From the NCBI GenBank assembly GCA_020284085.1, contig JACEVL010000144.1:62001-126000 (forward strand): 64,000 nt of DNA. Reading direction: 5' to 3'. Positions within the stretch are counted from its first letter, which is position 1. Every line of letters begins with the position of its first letter. Below, piece by piece: positions 22,337 through 34,400 of the stretch. The notes below the pieces were generated by a model. The model was not told the origin of the DNA, did no database searches, and saw only the letters and a program-made list of their open reading frames with translations. This DNA is from Aporrectodea caliginosa. Its lineage: Eukaryota; Annelida; Clitellata; Crassiclitellata; Lumbricidae. The translations under genes were made by a program, and so were the position numbers.

Positions 22337-23589
22337 GTCAGGCTATAATTATGCATGGGCTTCTTGTTAAACTATTATATAGGCGTACATCGGAGGACGA
22401 CCAGGGCAAGTCACAGGCCTGCTGACTGATCTAGGGCCGGGGACGATGGGCCGCATCGGATGTAGTGTTGGTATGGAAGATCCGAACTCTATATAGGCCT
22501 AATCAAAATACAACGTGAACCTTAAAATATAATACAAGGAAAGTACCACAAATGACAAATTTTACGGTTCCGCTGTCTCCGTCTCAGTGCCATCTTTCCT
22601 TTGTGGAGCAATGTAGGTCTAAGCTTATGTATGTGCACATGATATTACCGAACCATGCAGTTATTAACCAATTTTCCCAGAACCCATAATTGAGCCATGC
22701 GATATAATAGCATTCTTTCTATATACACACACAACTTCCAATCGATATTCGTTTATTCGCTGTTGACAAGGTTGATAAATACGCAACATTATCACATTTA
22801 TCTGTGTGAGACCCGACAGATTTTATTGGAGTCAGAACAAGTGGGATTAATGTTAATATTTTAGGTCAAGGAAATATTTAGGGTGCTCAAGGACTTGTTA
22901 ATATAGGTTCTTATGAAGGGCCCGAGAAATGAAGTTTCGGTCATCTTTGACAGGGAGTAAAAAGCCGTATGGTCGAGGCCGAAGATCGTATAGGACCTAG
23001 GCCTGCAGTTTGACGGAGTGCTGGGAACAAACCACGGAGAACGTGATGCGGTCTTTATTTCGATCTGATATACAGTGTAGAAACAAATTTATCGTCAGAA
23101 CTCAGAACTTGCATGGTATCTATGAATAAGAGCATATTGGCGGTCCACCACTGAGCTGAGTACCTCAGTGGTAGAGCGCCAATATGATAGACCTACGAAC
23201 GCACGCAGACGCACAGAAACACGCACTCTCGAAGTGTATGCACTATGCAGATTAACTTATAAAAGTTAATATATATATATATATATATATATAGGCCTAT
23301 ATATAATTGACACATACGCAGTTATACACCGACGTTTTGTATACATACATACATGATGCAGAGTGTTAAAGCACCCATACAATGTAAACAAATTCGCCAA
23401 CAGTTCCTCTCAAGGTCAGCGCAATCAGACGACGTTTAATACTTCCGCTGTCGACGTTGATCTATAGTTAACCCACAGCATGACGGAAGGTTTGGTCGGA
23501 AGTGGAAGCCAAACGCATAGCAGTATAGTATATCAAGGCATCGGGCTTCCGTAGGATCGGTTGAATATTAGGCTACATTTGGCTGGCAG
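22337..23589 (+). other. Start of long LamG intron; exon-end duplication and hairpin
   Basis: The intron begins at 22337. A near-copy of the end of exon B lies at 22383-22404 and continues in an open frame (GQVTGLLTDLG and onward) to a stop near 22493. A structured inverted repeat at 23133-23186 contains a tRNA A-box-like TCAGTGGTAGAGC. A (TA)n run lies at about 23268-23293. No further exon was recognised. Confidence 0.5.
23133..23186. repeat. Interrupted hairpin with A-box-like word
   Basis: Outer arms CATATTGGCG and CGCCAATATG (10 bp) and inner arms ACCACTGAG and CTCAGTGGT (9 bp) flank an 8-nt loop, with a 4-nt internal mismatch on each side. The right arm reads CCTCAGTGGTAGAGCG, like a tRNA D-arm, but no acceptor stem or T-arm follows. 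Confidence 0.6.
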
Positions 23590-26500
23590 ATAATATATCT
23601 AGGCCTACAACAGAAAGCATAATTTTAATATTGTGGCCACAAATCATGGAATGTCTCCAGCCTCTATCTTCCACTCCCAAATTACGACTGACAAAGCCTC
23701 TCGGACTTTGAGACGAACTTTTAAAATAATTTAATACAAATCTGATGAGAAATAAATTTAGGATTACCTGGGTAGAAATCTGTGCTTAGTAGCCCGAGTC
23801 TACAACATAAAGAAGAATTTTAATATTGTGGCCACAAATCATGAAATGTCTTCAGCCCCTCTCAACCACGAATTACGACTGGCAAACCCTCCTTGGCTTA
23901 GAGTGGAGCTTCTAAAATAATTTTATAGAAAATTTGATTAGAAATAAATTTGTGATTACCTGGGATAGAAATCTGTACTCAGTAGCCCGAATCTACAACA
24001 TATGGAAGAAGAATTTTAATTGACAAAAACCCTCCCTGGCTTAGGTGAGAACTTTTAAAATGACTCAATTTCAATTTGATGAGAAATAAATTTGGGATTA
24101 CCTGGGATAGAAATCTGCATTCAATATCCCGAATCTAAAAACATAAAGACGACATTTAATTGACAAACCCTCCCTGGCTTAGGTGAGAACTTTTAAAATG
24201 ACTCAATTTCAATTTGATGAGAAATAAATTTGGGATTACCTGGGATAGAAATCTGCATTCAATATCCCGAATCTAAAAACATAAAGACGACATTTAATTG
24301 ACAAACCCTCCCTGGCTTAGGTGAGAACTTTTAAAATGACTCAATTTCAATTTGATGAGAAATAAATTTGGGATTACCTGGGATAAAAATCTGCATTCAA
24401 TATCCCGAATAAACAACATAAAGAAGATATTTAATTGACAAACCCCCAGCTAAGACAGAAACTTTCAAAATAATTTAATACAAAATTTATTGATAAATAA
24501 ATTTGGGATTACTTGGGTAGAAATCTGTACTCAACAGCCCCAATCTACAACAGAAAGCAGACTTTTAATATTTGGGCCACAAATCATGAATTGTCTTCAG
24601 CCTCTCTCAACCACTCCAAAATTACGACTGACAAAATCTCCTTGGCATAGAGTGGAACTTCTCTAAAAATTTTATAGAAAATTTGATAAGAAATAAATTT
24701 GTGATTACCTGAGACAGAAATCTGTACTCAGTAGCCCGAATCTACAACATAAGGAAGAAGAATTTTTATTGACAAAAACCCTCTCTGTCTTAGCGGAGCA
24801 CTCTTAAAATGATTCAATTTAAATTTGACGAAAAATAAATTTGGGATTACCTGGGATAGAAATCTGCATTCAATATCCCGAATCTAAAAACATAAAGACG
24901 ACATTTAATTGACAAACCCTCCCTGGCTTAGAGGAGAACTTTTAAAATAACTCAATTTAAATATGATGAGAAATAAATTTGGGATTACCTGGGATAGATA
25001 TCTGTACTCAGTAGCCCGAATAAACAACATAAAGAAGAATTTTAATTGATAAACCCCCCAGCTAAGACAGAAACTTTCAAAATAATTTAATACAACATTT
25101 ATTGATAAATAAATTTGGGATTACTTGGGTAGAAATCTGTACTCAACAGCCCCAATCTACAACAGAAAGGAGACTTTTAATATTTGGGCCACAAATCATG
25201 AAATGTCTTCAGCCTCTCTCAACCACTCCAAAATTACGACTGACAAAACCTCCTTTGCATAGAGTGGAACTTCTCTAATAATTTTATAGAAAATTTGATA
25301 AGAAATAAATTTGTGATTACCTTGGACAGAAATCTGTACTCAGTAGCCCAAATCCACAACATAAGGAAGAAGAATTTTAATGGACAAAAACCCTCTCCGG
25401 CTTAGAGGAGAACTTTTAAAATGACTCAATTTAAATTTGATGAGAAATAAATTTGGGATTACCTGGGATAGAAATCTGCATTCAGTAGCTCGAATCTACA
25501 ACATACAGACGAATTTACTTGACAAACCCTCCCTGGCTTAGAGGAGAACTTTTAAAATAACTCAATTTAAATTTTATGAGAAATTTCTGGGATAGAAATC
25601 TGTACTCAGTAGCCCGAATAAACAGCATAAAGAAAAATTTTAATTGACAAACCCCAGCAAAGACAGAAACTTTCAAATTAATTTAATACAAAATTTATAT
25701 TGATAAATAAATTTGGGATTACTTGGGTAGAAATCTGTACTCAACAGCCCCAATCTACAACAGAAAGCAGACTTTTAATATTTGGGCCACAAGTCATGAA
25801 ATGTCTTCAGCCTCTCCAAACCACTCCAAAATAACGACTGACAAAACCTCCTTGGCATAGAGTGGAACTTCTAAAATAATTTTATAGAAAATTTGATAAG
25901 AAATAAATTTTTGAGTACCTCGGATAGAAATCTGTACTCAGTAGCCTGAATCTACAACATAAGGAAGAAGAATTTTAATTGACAAAAACCCTCTCCGGCT
26001 TAGAGGAGAACTTTTAAAATGACTCAATTTAAATTTGATCAGAAATAAATTTGCGATTACCTGGGATTGAAAATTTCAAATCTATCCTCAGTAGCCCGAA
26101 TCTACAACAAAAAGAAGAATTTTAATTAACAAACCCTTCATGGCTTAGAGGAGAACTTTTAAAGTGACTCAATTTAAATTTGATGAGAAATGAATTTGGG
26201 ATTACCTGGGATAGAAATCTGTACTCAATAGCCGAATCTACAACATAAAGAAGAATTTTAAGTGACAAACCCCCTAGCTAAGACAGAAACTTTCAAAATA
26301 ATTTAATACAAAATTTGTTGAGAAATAAATTTGGGATTACCTGGGTAGAAATCTGTACTCAACAGCCCGAATCTACAACAGAAAGCAGACTTTTAATATT
26401 TGGGCCACAAATCATGAAATGTCTTCAGCCTCACCCAACCACTTCCAAATTACTATTGACAAACCCACCTTGCCTTAGAGTGGAACTTCTAAAATAATTT

Positions 26501-27235
26501 TATAGAAAATTTGATAAGAAATAATTTTTTGATTACCTGGGATAGAAATCTGTATTCAGTACCCCGAATCTACAACATAAACAAAACATTTAATTGACAA
26601 ACACTTCCTGGCTTAGAGGAGAACTTTTAAAATGACTCAATTTAAATTTGATGAGAAATAAATTTGGGATTACCTGGGATAGAAATCTGCATTCAGTAGC
26701 CCGAATCGACAACATAAAGAAGAATTTTCATTGACAAACCCTCCCTGGCTTAGAGGAGAACTTTTAAAATGACTCAATTTAAATTTGATAAGAAATAAAT
26801 TTGGGATTACCTGGGATTTAAAATTTGAAATCTGTACTCAGTAGCTCGAATCTACAACATAAAGAAGAATTTTAATTGACAAATGCCTCAGCTAAGACAG
26901 AAACTTTCAATATAATTTAAATACAAAATGTTTTGAGAAATAAATTTGTGATTACCTGGGTAGAAATCTGTACTCAACAGCCCGAATCTACAACATAAAG
27001 AAGAATTTTAATATTGTGGCCACAAATCAAAAAATGTCCCCAGCCTCTCCCAACCACTTCCAAATTGAGATTGGCAAACCCTCCCCGACTTAGAGACGAA
27101 CTTTTAAAATGATTCAATTTAAAATTTGATGAGAAAAATAAATTTGGGGTCACCTGGGATCGAAATCTGTACTCAACAGCCCGAATCTACAACAGAAAGC
27201 AGAATTTGAATATTGAAAAATTAAGAATTTCACAT
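23590..27235. repeat. Satellite array, 138-bp unit with ~610-bp higher-order period
   Basis: The unit core TTTGGGATTACCTGGGATAG recurs at 24093, 24231 and 24369, exactly 138 bp apart, followed by AAATCTGCATTC and GTAGCCCGAATCTACAACAT. About every 600-615 bp (near 24570, 25180, 25780, 26400 and 27010) a longer variant appears with TATTTGGGCCACAAATCATG and a CTTCAGCCTCTC block. That gives a higher-order repeat of roughly four subunits. Units near the ends are more diverged. The array is wholly inside the last intron of the LamG gene. No coding sequence is present. Confidence 0.9.
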
Positions 27236-27479
27236 TCCTATTAGGCTATTATCAAAAATAAAACAATCATTTTAACTATGAATATTTATATTTAATCTCA
27301 CATTAGTGGATCTGACCAAATCTTACCTCGGGACCCAAAGCCACATGATGCGCCTCCTACGTTTTGTCTTCTACCGCCCGGAAGCAACAATTTCTGAAGG
27401 TAACACAATTTTATCAAATTTAAGTGCTCGAGGTGCTGTGTAGGCCTACCGCCCTATAATCTTTCTTTCTCTCAAAGAC

Positions 27480-29420
27480 TTTGGATCGACTTGTCTCTTT
27501 GCAGCTTCTTCCATATCTTCTTCCGTCCAGGCAATCTGGTTTTAGAGCAAATAAATAATCGAAACTGCTGTCTTAAGTCTCTCTTTTCGGATAGGCCTAT
27601 ATAGGCCTACTCTGCCATGGATAAATCCCATATCTCTTAGCCCTCTTTGATGCATCTTCAGCATTTGACATGGTAGGCCTACTGGTAGATCATGACATTC
27701 TTTTGCGTCGTCTTGACATTTTCTTTGGTCTTAGTAGGCCTCCTCTTCGCTGGTTTCGAACTTTCGATCCTATCTTCCTGATCGTTCACAAATGCGTACC
27801 CCTAGAATTATAAGGCTCTACATATATGTCCACTTTTATCAACCTAACGCTATATCCGTTGCCAGAGGCTATGTCCTGAATAGTCTAACAGTAGGCCTAC
27901 TGGAGACGCTTTCTTAAGCCCTATCTTCAGTGCTGTAAAGCTATATGTCCACAAATTTGGACCTGATTTGGACAGTGTCTCAAAGCTATAGAGGAACAAG
28001 TTCAGTCACCCAATAGAATCATTAATTTTGTATCACGTGAATTGGAGATATAACCGTGATCGTGTGAGGTTTGAAAAAAGAATTATACGGTGTTATGTCC
28101 ATAGCCAATACCAGTGAGAGATCTTAACACGTGACTGGACTTGTAACCTACTGTAACAGCACTCACTTTGTCTGCAATCAATAATGTTATACAGCTCTAT
28201 GTCCAAAAATAGCCACCCCTGCCATAATTATAGCCAAATTACTCATAATCGGTTTACATTATGATCGAAATACACATATAATCATACTAAGGGAAAACAT
28301 TGTTTTCCAAAAAGTTTAATTTAATTGCCATCAATGAAACAGAGGAAAAAAATCTTAAAAATCGTTTTTCTCCGTTTCGCAAAAAGTGGACATAGAGCCT
28401 TATAGTTCTAGGGTATTATGGTCATTCTAGGTGAATCTCGCACCCTCTGTGAACCTGATAAATCTGGGTTCCTCAAGGATCTTTGCTGGGTCCACTACTT
28501 TATATCATGTCTACTGCTGATATTCCCCTCCTTTTTACAAAACATTTGGCTGTAGGACACCTGTGTGCTGAGGACGTCAAGGTCTTCGTTCATGGTCCAC
28601 CTGTCTATCAACTTGTCCCTTCTCAATCTATTGAGTCTCTCTCCTCAGATCTCCATTGCTGGAAGTCTTCGAATCGCTTCTTTCTCAATTCTTCAAACAC
28701 TCAGCTGATTTGGTTTGGCACCCGCCAGCAGCTCCTTAAACTTGATTATGATTTAGGCTATTCCCTGAGCGGTATCCCTTGCTTATACTTTCTCGACTAT
28801 TGTCCTTGACTTGGGAAGTTGGGTGCTAGGCCTACTCTTGACAGCACTCTGTCGTTTCCTGAGCAGATCTTTAACCTCTCCCGGTCCAGTTTCTATAACC
28901 TGGGTCGTCTTCGAGCTGTCACGCGATCTGCGCCCTCCTCCACTTCGATGGTCCATGCTTTTATCTGCTCACGCATTGATTACCGTAACTCGCTACTAAG
29001 TCTTGTAGGCCTTCCGAATCTCGTTTATCTCCACGTCAATCGGTGTTAACTGCAGCTGCTCGCCAGATCGCCCGTCTTCCTCGTTTTTCACATATCTCGA
29101 CCTTCATGACTGACTACTGACACTGTCTTCCGCTCATCACCCGTATTCGTTTTAAACTTCTATTCTTCACGTCTAGAGCGTTTTTTGGGTCAGGCTCCAC
29201 GCTATCTTTTCGATATCATCCTTCGACCTCCTTCGGCTGCTTCTGGTCGTCCTCTCCGTTCTTTAGACCGAAATGACCTATTGCCACCTCAGACTCGGAC
29301 TACTACTGCCCAACACTGTGCTTATTTATCGGCTGGCCCTTTGATCTGGAATAATCTTCCCTCTGTGACTCGTTCCATGATTTTTAACTTGGGGCAGTGC
29401 CCCCAGTTAAAATCATAAAG
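27480..29420 (+). pseudogene. L2-like LINE reverse transcriptase relic
   Basis: Fragments appear in the correct order: an AFDMV box near 27660, DHDILLRRLDIFFGL near 27690, SGVPQGSLLGPLLYIMSTAD at about 28470, and a degraded AEDVKVFVHG (normally YADD) near 28570. The C-terminal FNLSRSSFYNLGRLRAVTRS follows near 28870. The 3' part with GQAPRYLFDIILRPPSAASG is near 29190, and the copy ends by 29420. It is disrupted by frameshifts and by the inverted-repeat element at 27801-28412. It lies in the LamG intron. Confidence 0.85.
27801..28412. mobile_element. 612-bp inverted-repeat element inside the LINE relic
   Basis: The terminus CCTAGAATTATAAGGCTCTA (27801-27820) is mirrored at 28393-28412 with one mismatch. 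The similarity extends to ATGTCCACTTTT on both sides, giving ~35-bp inverted ends. CTCTATGTCCA-like words recur internally near 27945 and 28193. A target duplication is not certain. It separates the RT blocks of the host LINE, so it inserted later. Confidence 0.75.
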
Positions 29421-29541
29421 ACCAACATGGACATGGACAATTATGCATCATCCCACGTGTGTTTCACTATCCATAACGCCCTATTTGTTTTCTTTGTTTT
29501 CTGCTTTTTCTTCGCAGTTAAACATTAATGGTTTTAGCATA

Positions 29542-29994
29542 GGGTCGTCCATTAATTACGTCAACAAAATAGGGGGAGGGGGTTTGGAAAAGTTTAACAG
29601 TTGTTGACAAGGGGAGGGGTTCGCTAAAATTTGACGTCAACAAATGTTTTCCAATGCATCAACACAGACCCTTCAAAATGGTAGCGAAAACATTAAGTAC
29701 ATGTAATGCTAAAAATATATAAAGTGAAATGTTTAATACTACTAAAAAGCTGGTAATAAACTAAACTCATATATTTTGAAATTCGAAATTGCAATTTTTA
29801 GTGTAAAACAATTTGAAAAAATGATTCTAGGCCTACATGTATTGAGCCATTGTATTTCTTTTTTGTAGGGGGGGGGGTTCTGGGATTGTTAACATAAATT
29901 TTTAGGGGTCCGTCAATGTTTGACAGTTGTTGACAAGGGGGGAGGGGGTAAAAAACTGCCTAAAATTTGTTGACATAATTAATGGATGACCCCC
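29542..29994. mobile_element. TA-flanked inverted-repeat element (453 bp)
   Basis: GGGTCGTCCATTAATTACGT at the left mirrors the right end, ATAATTAATGGATGACCC, with ATTTTGTTGAC-type extension. TA dinucleotides flank both sides (29540-29541 and 29995-29996). G-rich runs followed by GTTGTTGACAAGGGG occur near both ends. It is the same style as 34804-35236 (GGGCCATCCATAAATGACGT). No ORF, so it is non-autonomous. Confidence 0.75.
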
Positions 29995-30337
29995 TACATG
30001 TATGTTTGCGCAACAAAATCCTCGCGCTGCCAGCGTTATGCAATTCTGTAAACCTCTTCATCCCCGCCATGCGAATACAGACAGTCTGGGATTATTGGAA
30101 AAATTCATATGTAAACAATGAGAATACAGCGTGCAAAGTACGTAAGTAAATAGCTTTTTAAAAATGCAAGTCAAACGCTCACTGTTGATGTAAAAATAAT
30201 GTTAATGTCGTTGGAACAGGAAAAGCCCATAGTGACGCTCGCTTCGGTAAACTGTTCGAACAATGACAAATTCATTGGTAGCCGGTGATGCACTGTACTT
30301 ATCAAAGCATAGAGCCCGATAAGACTACATCCAGCTT

Positions 30338-31488
30338 CAGTGGCGGCTCTACAGGGGGGCCAGGGGGGCACTTGCCCCCCCAACTGAGGTTGTGGCCCCC
30401 CAGTGGCCCCCCCAAATTTTATTCCAAAATATTATGAAATATGGTATCATTTAATTTTGATATTTTCAAAGGTATGACTTACTTGCTTAAGCATGGTGCA
30501 TGATGAAATCCGATGTTATTTTATTCGTGGTTTTTCATAGACACGACCTATATATTTACTTCCTTAGAGTCTTAATTATTTTCTTGTCGTATAAGATATA
30601 CTTCTTGCTATCCATCACTGACTCCCTAGCCGCAAGTATATTGAGTACAGGGTAGCTGCCCTGGTATGGCGACATCACCAGCTAAGGCCTAATTTATCTT
30701 CGAGAGCAATGCTGTCTGACTTCGGGTATCCAAGGACGTCGTCCCCAATGTTTTACGGAAAAGGGAGTTCTTTGGTTTCGTTCGCTCCTACTGCAACTAT
30801 GAAGAATCGAGCCTTTTCTGTGGTAGACTAGAACCAGTGGTTTGGAACGCCCTTCCTTTAGACCTTCGCCGACACACTGAGACTCTATCTGAATCCTTCC
30901 TCAACAAACTTAAAACTGTACTACTCAAACAGCTAGTGTGATCATAAAATGCCCAGGCGCTTTTCGGGCTCTGCTGCAGATAAAACTCTGGGCATCGTTC
31001 TGAAGTGGACCCACAGACTGCATTTAGGCAACTTGTCTACATCCAGTTATTATATCATTCCGAACTAAATCGACAATTCTCTGACCATTCGCTTACTGTT
31101 ATGATTGGTATACAATTTTTAACGCCAAAACACAAGTCTTATCTGATATTAGACATATCTGCAAAGCAAATATGTCTGATATTCGTTTCAGAGAGCAGTT
31201 TATCAATGCTGTTAGTTGAATGTGTTCGTGCAGAGTCGATTATCATGGGTGCCTTTGTAGAATAGTTTGACTCTAGGCATGACAGTCTTAATAAAACTTG
31301 CACTTAATTAAAAGTGCATGTATTGTTTGTAGTATATAGGTTTTACTTTTAACAAATTGTTTCCATGTGTGTCTTAACTTGAGGCTGTTGTCACCATTCT
31401 CACTTTTGACGAAAATAGACTGGCCCCTCCATCTGTTTCCCCGGCCCCTCCGTGGCCCCCCTGTTGAAAAAGTCTAGAGCCGCCACTG
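30338..31488. mobile_element. hAT element (1151 bp) carrying a LINE 3' end
   Basis: The termini CAGTGGCGGCTCTA and TAGAGCCGCCACTG are flanked by the 8-bp duplication TCCAGCTT (30330-30337 and 31489-31496). Positions about 30800-30945 encode the end of an L2-like LINE ORF (NALPLDLRRHTETLSESFLN), frameshifted. No transposase was recognised. Confidence 0.85.
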
Positions 31489-31511
31489 TCCAGCTTACAT
31501 ACATAACATTA

Positions 31512-31922
31512 GGGATGAGCCGATTGGCATTCTTTGCCGATTTCCGATTCCGATTAGTTGGCCTGCTTTTCTAGCCGATTCCGATCCGATTAATGGGCAA
31601 TATTCACTTTTATTTGGTTCAAGGCACTGTTTGTTACTAAAAAGCCCGACTGTCCACCATTTTGATGATGAGTCGACTCACAATTTTATTATTTGACACG
31701 GACTATAAATATTTAAGATTAAATATTACCGTAGGAGGTCGTCAAAACAGGTTACTATTTTTGTATTAATGGAAAAAGGTATTGTTTTTGGTCAAAAATA
31801 TTACTTTTTCAAGTTTTTTGTTATTCGGATTTTAAGGCCTGGGATCGGCGATTCCGATTAATACCGATTAGTGCAAAATCCGGCCCGAACCGATTACCGA
31901 ACGGATAATCGGATCATCCCTA
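31512..31922. mobile_element. hAT-type MITE (411 bp)
   Basis: The termini TAGGGATGAGCCGATT and AATCGGATCATCCCTA are flanked by CATAACAT (31504-31511 and 31923-31930). CCGATT words are repeated near both ends. There is no coding capacity. Confidence 0.85.
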
Positions 31923-32530
31923 CATAACATAGGCCTACATCACGCAGTGTAAATCCTACAATATGTATGTAAGCTATTCCAGTGTTTGACGACAACTTAA
32001 TTATAGCTACAAAGACCGTTGATGTCCTAAAAGTTTTAGGTTTTAGTTCTAGGCACAAATTAGGCCTATAGTTTACATTTTTATACGTTTAGTTATGTCC
32101 TGTGCATCCCACAATTCCATACTGCCATTGAGACTGCGGTTAATTTTCGACTTGCAAAATTAGCAGGCTTTTTCTCTCATAATTACATTCGTGTAGGCCT
32201 ATTATCAATCGAGATGATATTTTTGAAGAAATGGATGAGACAGAACGCAACTCCCATAATGGCTTTCTCGGGCGATCGCCTACAAATACCGCAGCCAATC
32301 ACAATTCCGTGTCGAATACAAGCTAAAGCTGCGGCACATCCCGGCGCTCGATCGAGCTAGGAAGCTATTCAGAGGCCTTTCTCTAACAAACGCCAAGTAG
32401 CTAACGATGGCTGCTTGTGCGAACTGTACCTGGGTAGCTTTCTGGAGAACTAAATGCTAAACTTTCAATCGATCATTCATTCGATCATAAATCGATCACT
32501 GTTTTATAATAAGAGAAATTATTATCCTAA

Positions 32531-32860
32531 GGATAAATCTTCTGCGGCCGAAAATTCCGCCGCAGAAGTAACATTTTCGACACAATTCTGCGGCGGAAGC
32601 GCTTTGCGCATGCGCAACCTTCGGCGCATGCGCATTGTTCAAAATGCGGTACTTCCTATAAATTGGCGTCTTAAGGGTCGGTTAGCATCAGGTTTGGCCT
32701 CGTGAGTGTCGGTTAGGGTCAGGTTAAGCGCTGTAACGGTCGGTTAGGGTCAGTGTTAGGGTTAGAGTTGTTTTTAGATAAAATGTCCAAAAAAATTCCG
32801 CCGCAGAAGTAAATTTTCGCGGGTTGCGTGGCGGCATTTTCCGCCGCAGAAGCACCACGC
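32531..32860. mobile_element. Inverted-repeat element (330 bp)
   Basis: Both ends are inverted copies built on GGATAA, CTTCTGCGGC and GAAAATNCCGCC. The flanking repeat TTATCCTAA occurs at 32522-32530 and 32861-32869. The centre has GGTTAGGGTCAG repeats and a GC palindrome near 32605-32632. Confidence 0.6.
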
Positions 32861-32869
32861 TTATCCTAA

Positions 32870-33938
32870 TTAGGCCAGTGCCGTTGTTGTATAAAATCTG
32901 GTTAGGCCTACTTTAATTTCGCCATAATAAAATGATCTGAGCCCAAATCTTTCACTCATTTACGGCCCTGCTATAATCCACTAGTCAATCTTATTTTTAA
33001 GTTTAAAACCAAAATTAATTGTCCTTGTAACGGTTTCAACTAGAGTTAAGAGCAGAGTAAAAATCATAAAAAAAATTTCAACTTACGATTTCCTCAGTCG
33101 CCGTCCAGCCCTATCCGGAAAAACTTGGCTATCGAAGACATGACGCCAAGGCAAACACTTCTAACTGAATCAGAAAGATCAGTCACTGCTAACTCCGATG
33201 AAGGATAGGCCCTAATCAACCAATCTTGAAAGGAAATTAAATAGTCAAATAATTTACTTACAGTTGAGGAAAAAATTGCACAATGAACGGCGTATCGAAG
33301 GAAGCGATTGCCGTGACTAAGAGAAATCAAAATGACGTCATTTTAGTCGATTGTGAGGAACTTGAAGAAAATTTTCTACCTAGGGTACACAACCGTGCAA
33401 TTATAGGCCTAAAGTAACGGAATACTGTCATACATGACACTAATCTAATTTTAGAACTTCTGAAGCTCTTACACCATAATCTTCACGGCATCAGTCGATG
33501 GTTGCTACTTTTCAAAATCGTTGTGCAAGCTAAAATCCATAGTGAGTGAAGTCGAAAGCCAATATTATGAGAGTCAGGGACGACACGACGGAAACAGCCT
33601 GCGGAGGAAATGAGTCCCGGAAAATTGAGTTTTAGATGAAAATAATATGAAGACTAAAACAGACTTTGCAGTACGAACTTTTGTCGGAAGAGATTTCTAC
33701 AGCTTAGGGCCAGAAAAAGAAAAGGCGCGCCTACCCAGAACCGTTCTTGTCAGCAGAATGTTCAGATTGCCATAGTAGGCCCTCTGTATCTGGACAGCTC
33801 AATTCTGGCACGATTACTTAATAGGCTTATATAGGCCTACTCGTAAATAAGCTGGTGTATCGCGTTTGACTTTTAAATAGCGCTTTACAAATTTTGACTT
33901 TACATTTATATAACCTACTGTAATTTGTAATGTCACAG
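32870..33938 (+). other. End of LamG intron, no recognised element
   Basis: The stretch is AT-rich. A minus-strand frame of 78 codons at 33094-33330 shows no domain and looks random. The last bases, TTTGTAATGTCACAG, form the acceptor of exon C. Confidence 0.4.
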
Positions 33939-34111
33939 GCTACACCGATCACCAGTTCCAGGGAGTGATTCGTCACCTGCGAATAAACGGTCGTAACGTG
34001 AATCTTGGCGCCAAGAAAGCGACGAACGGACGAGTGGACGTCTGGCGCTGCACAGCAGACGAATCGGAATTCTTCGTCAACTGGATCAAACAGAGCAAAC
34101 TACACGGTTGA
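33939..34111 (+). CDS. LamG-domain gene, terminal exon C
   Basis: The acceptor ATGTCACAG at 33938 opens an exon in phase 1, matching exon B across an 11.6-kb intron. It encodes the closing strands of the laminin-G domain, including QGVIRHLRINGRNVNL (family pattern F-x-G-C-I-x-x-L-x-I-N-G). It continues through WRCTADESEF and stops at TGA 34109-34111, 56 residues after the joint glycine. The usual cysteine of the GC-I motif is replaced here (QGVIR), while a Cys occurs later in WRC. The product therefore ends shortly after one LamG domain. Confidence 0.85.
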
Positions 34112-34285
34112 TGGTCACGTGCGCTAACAAAGGAGACGCTGCAGCGGTGCCTTTACAGAATCATTCTGTCCGCATATTGTCTGGCAGGGAAACAGTCAAC
34201 TATAAATAGCCTCAATTAGAAGAGCTGGGAACGCCAATCATCGTTGATATGACGGCGTCGTTAAATAAACGTTATTAATTTAACT
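34112..34285 (+). other. 3' UTR of LamG gene with dispersed-repeat tail
   Basis: This is sequence after the stop up to the polyadenylation signal. The part from 34214 (CGCCAATCATCGTTGATATG, then CGTCGTTAAAT) resembles the repeats at 18158-18225 and 62068-62130. Confidence 0.5.
34264..34269 (+). terminator. Polyadenylation signal AATAAA
   Basis: A canonical AATAAA lies 153 bp after the LamG stop codon. It is embedded in GTCGTTAAATAAACG, the tail word of a dispersed repeat. Confidence 0.55.
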
Positions 34286-34289
34286 GAGC

Positions 34290-34400
34290 TATAATAATAA
34301 TAATATTCTTTATTGAAACAATCCGGTTGACAAACCGCAACCGGTTACAGTGTATACAGCTGGAACTTACATGGTACGATAGGCCTATGTGGTTTGAAGC
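34290..34400 (-). repeat. SINE/LINE 3' tail fragment
   Basis: Read on minus the fragment ends GGTTTGTCAACCGGATTGTT, then TCAATAAAGAATATTATTAT. The same tail occurs with the SINE at 41560-41772 and, diverged, at 61935-61975. The tRNA-like head is missing. Confidence 0.6.

Noticed and set aside
23160..23190. Functional tRNA gene
   Set aside because: Only an A-box-like word; no B box, acceptor stem or T-arm at the right distance.
23590..27235. CRISPR-like or multi-exon repeat gene
   Set aside because: Units are 138 bp in tandem without unique spacers, full of stops, in a eukaryotic genome; a satellite explains it.
33094..33330. 78-codon minus-strand frame near the LamG terminal exon
   Set aside because: No domain, no splice partner, average codon content; treated as random.
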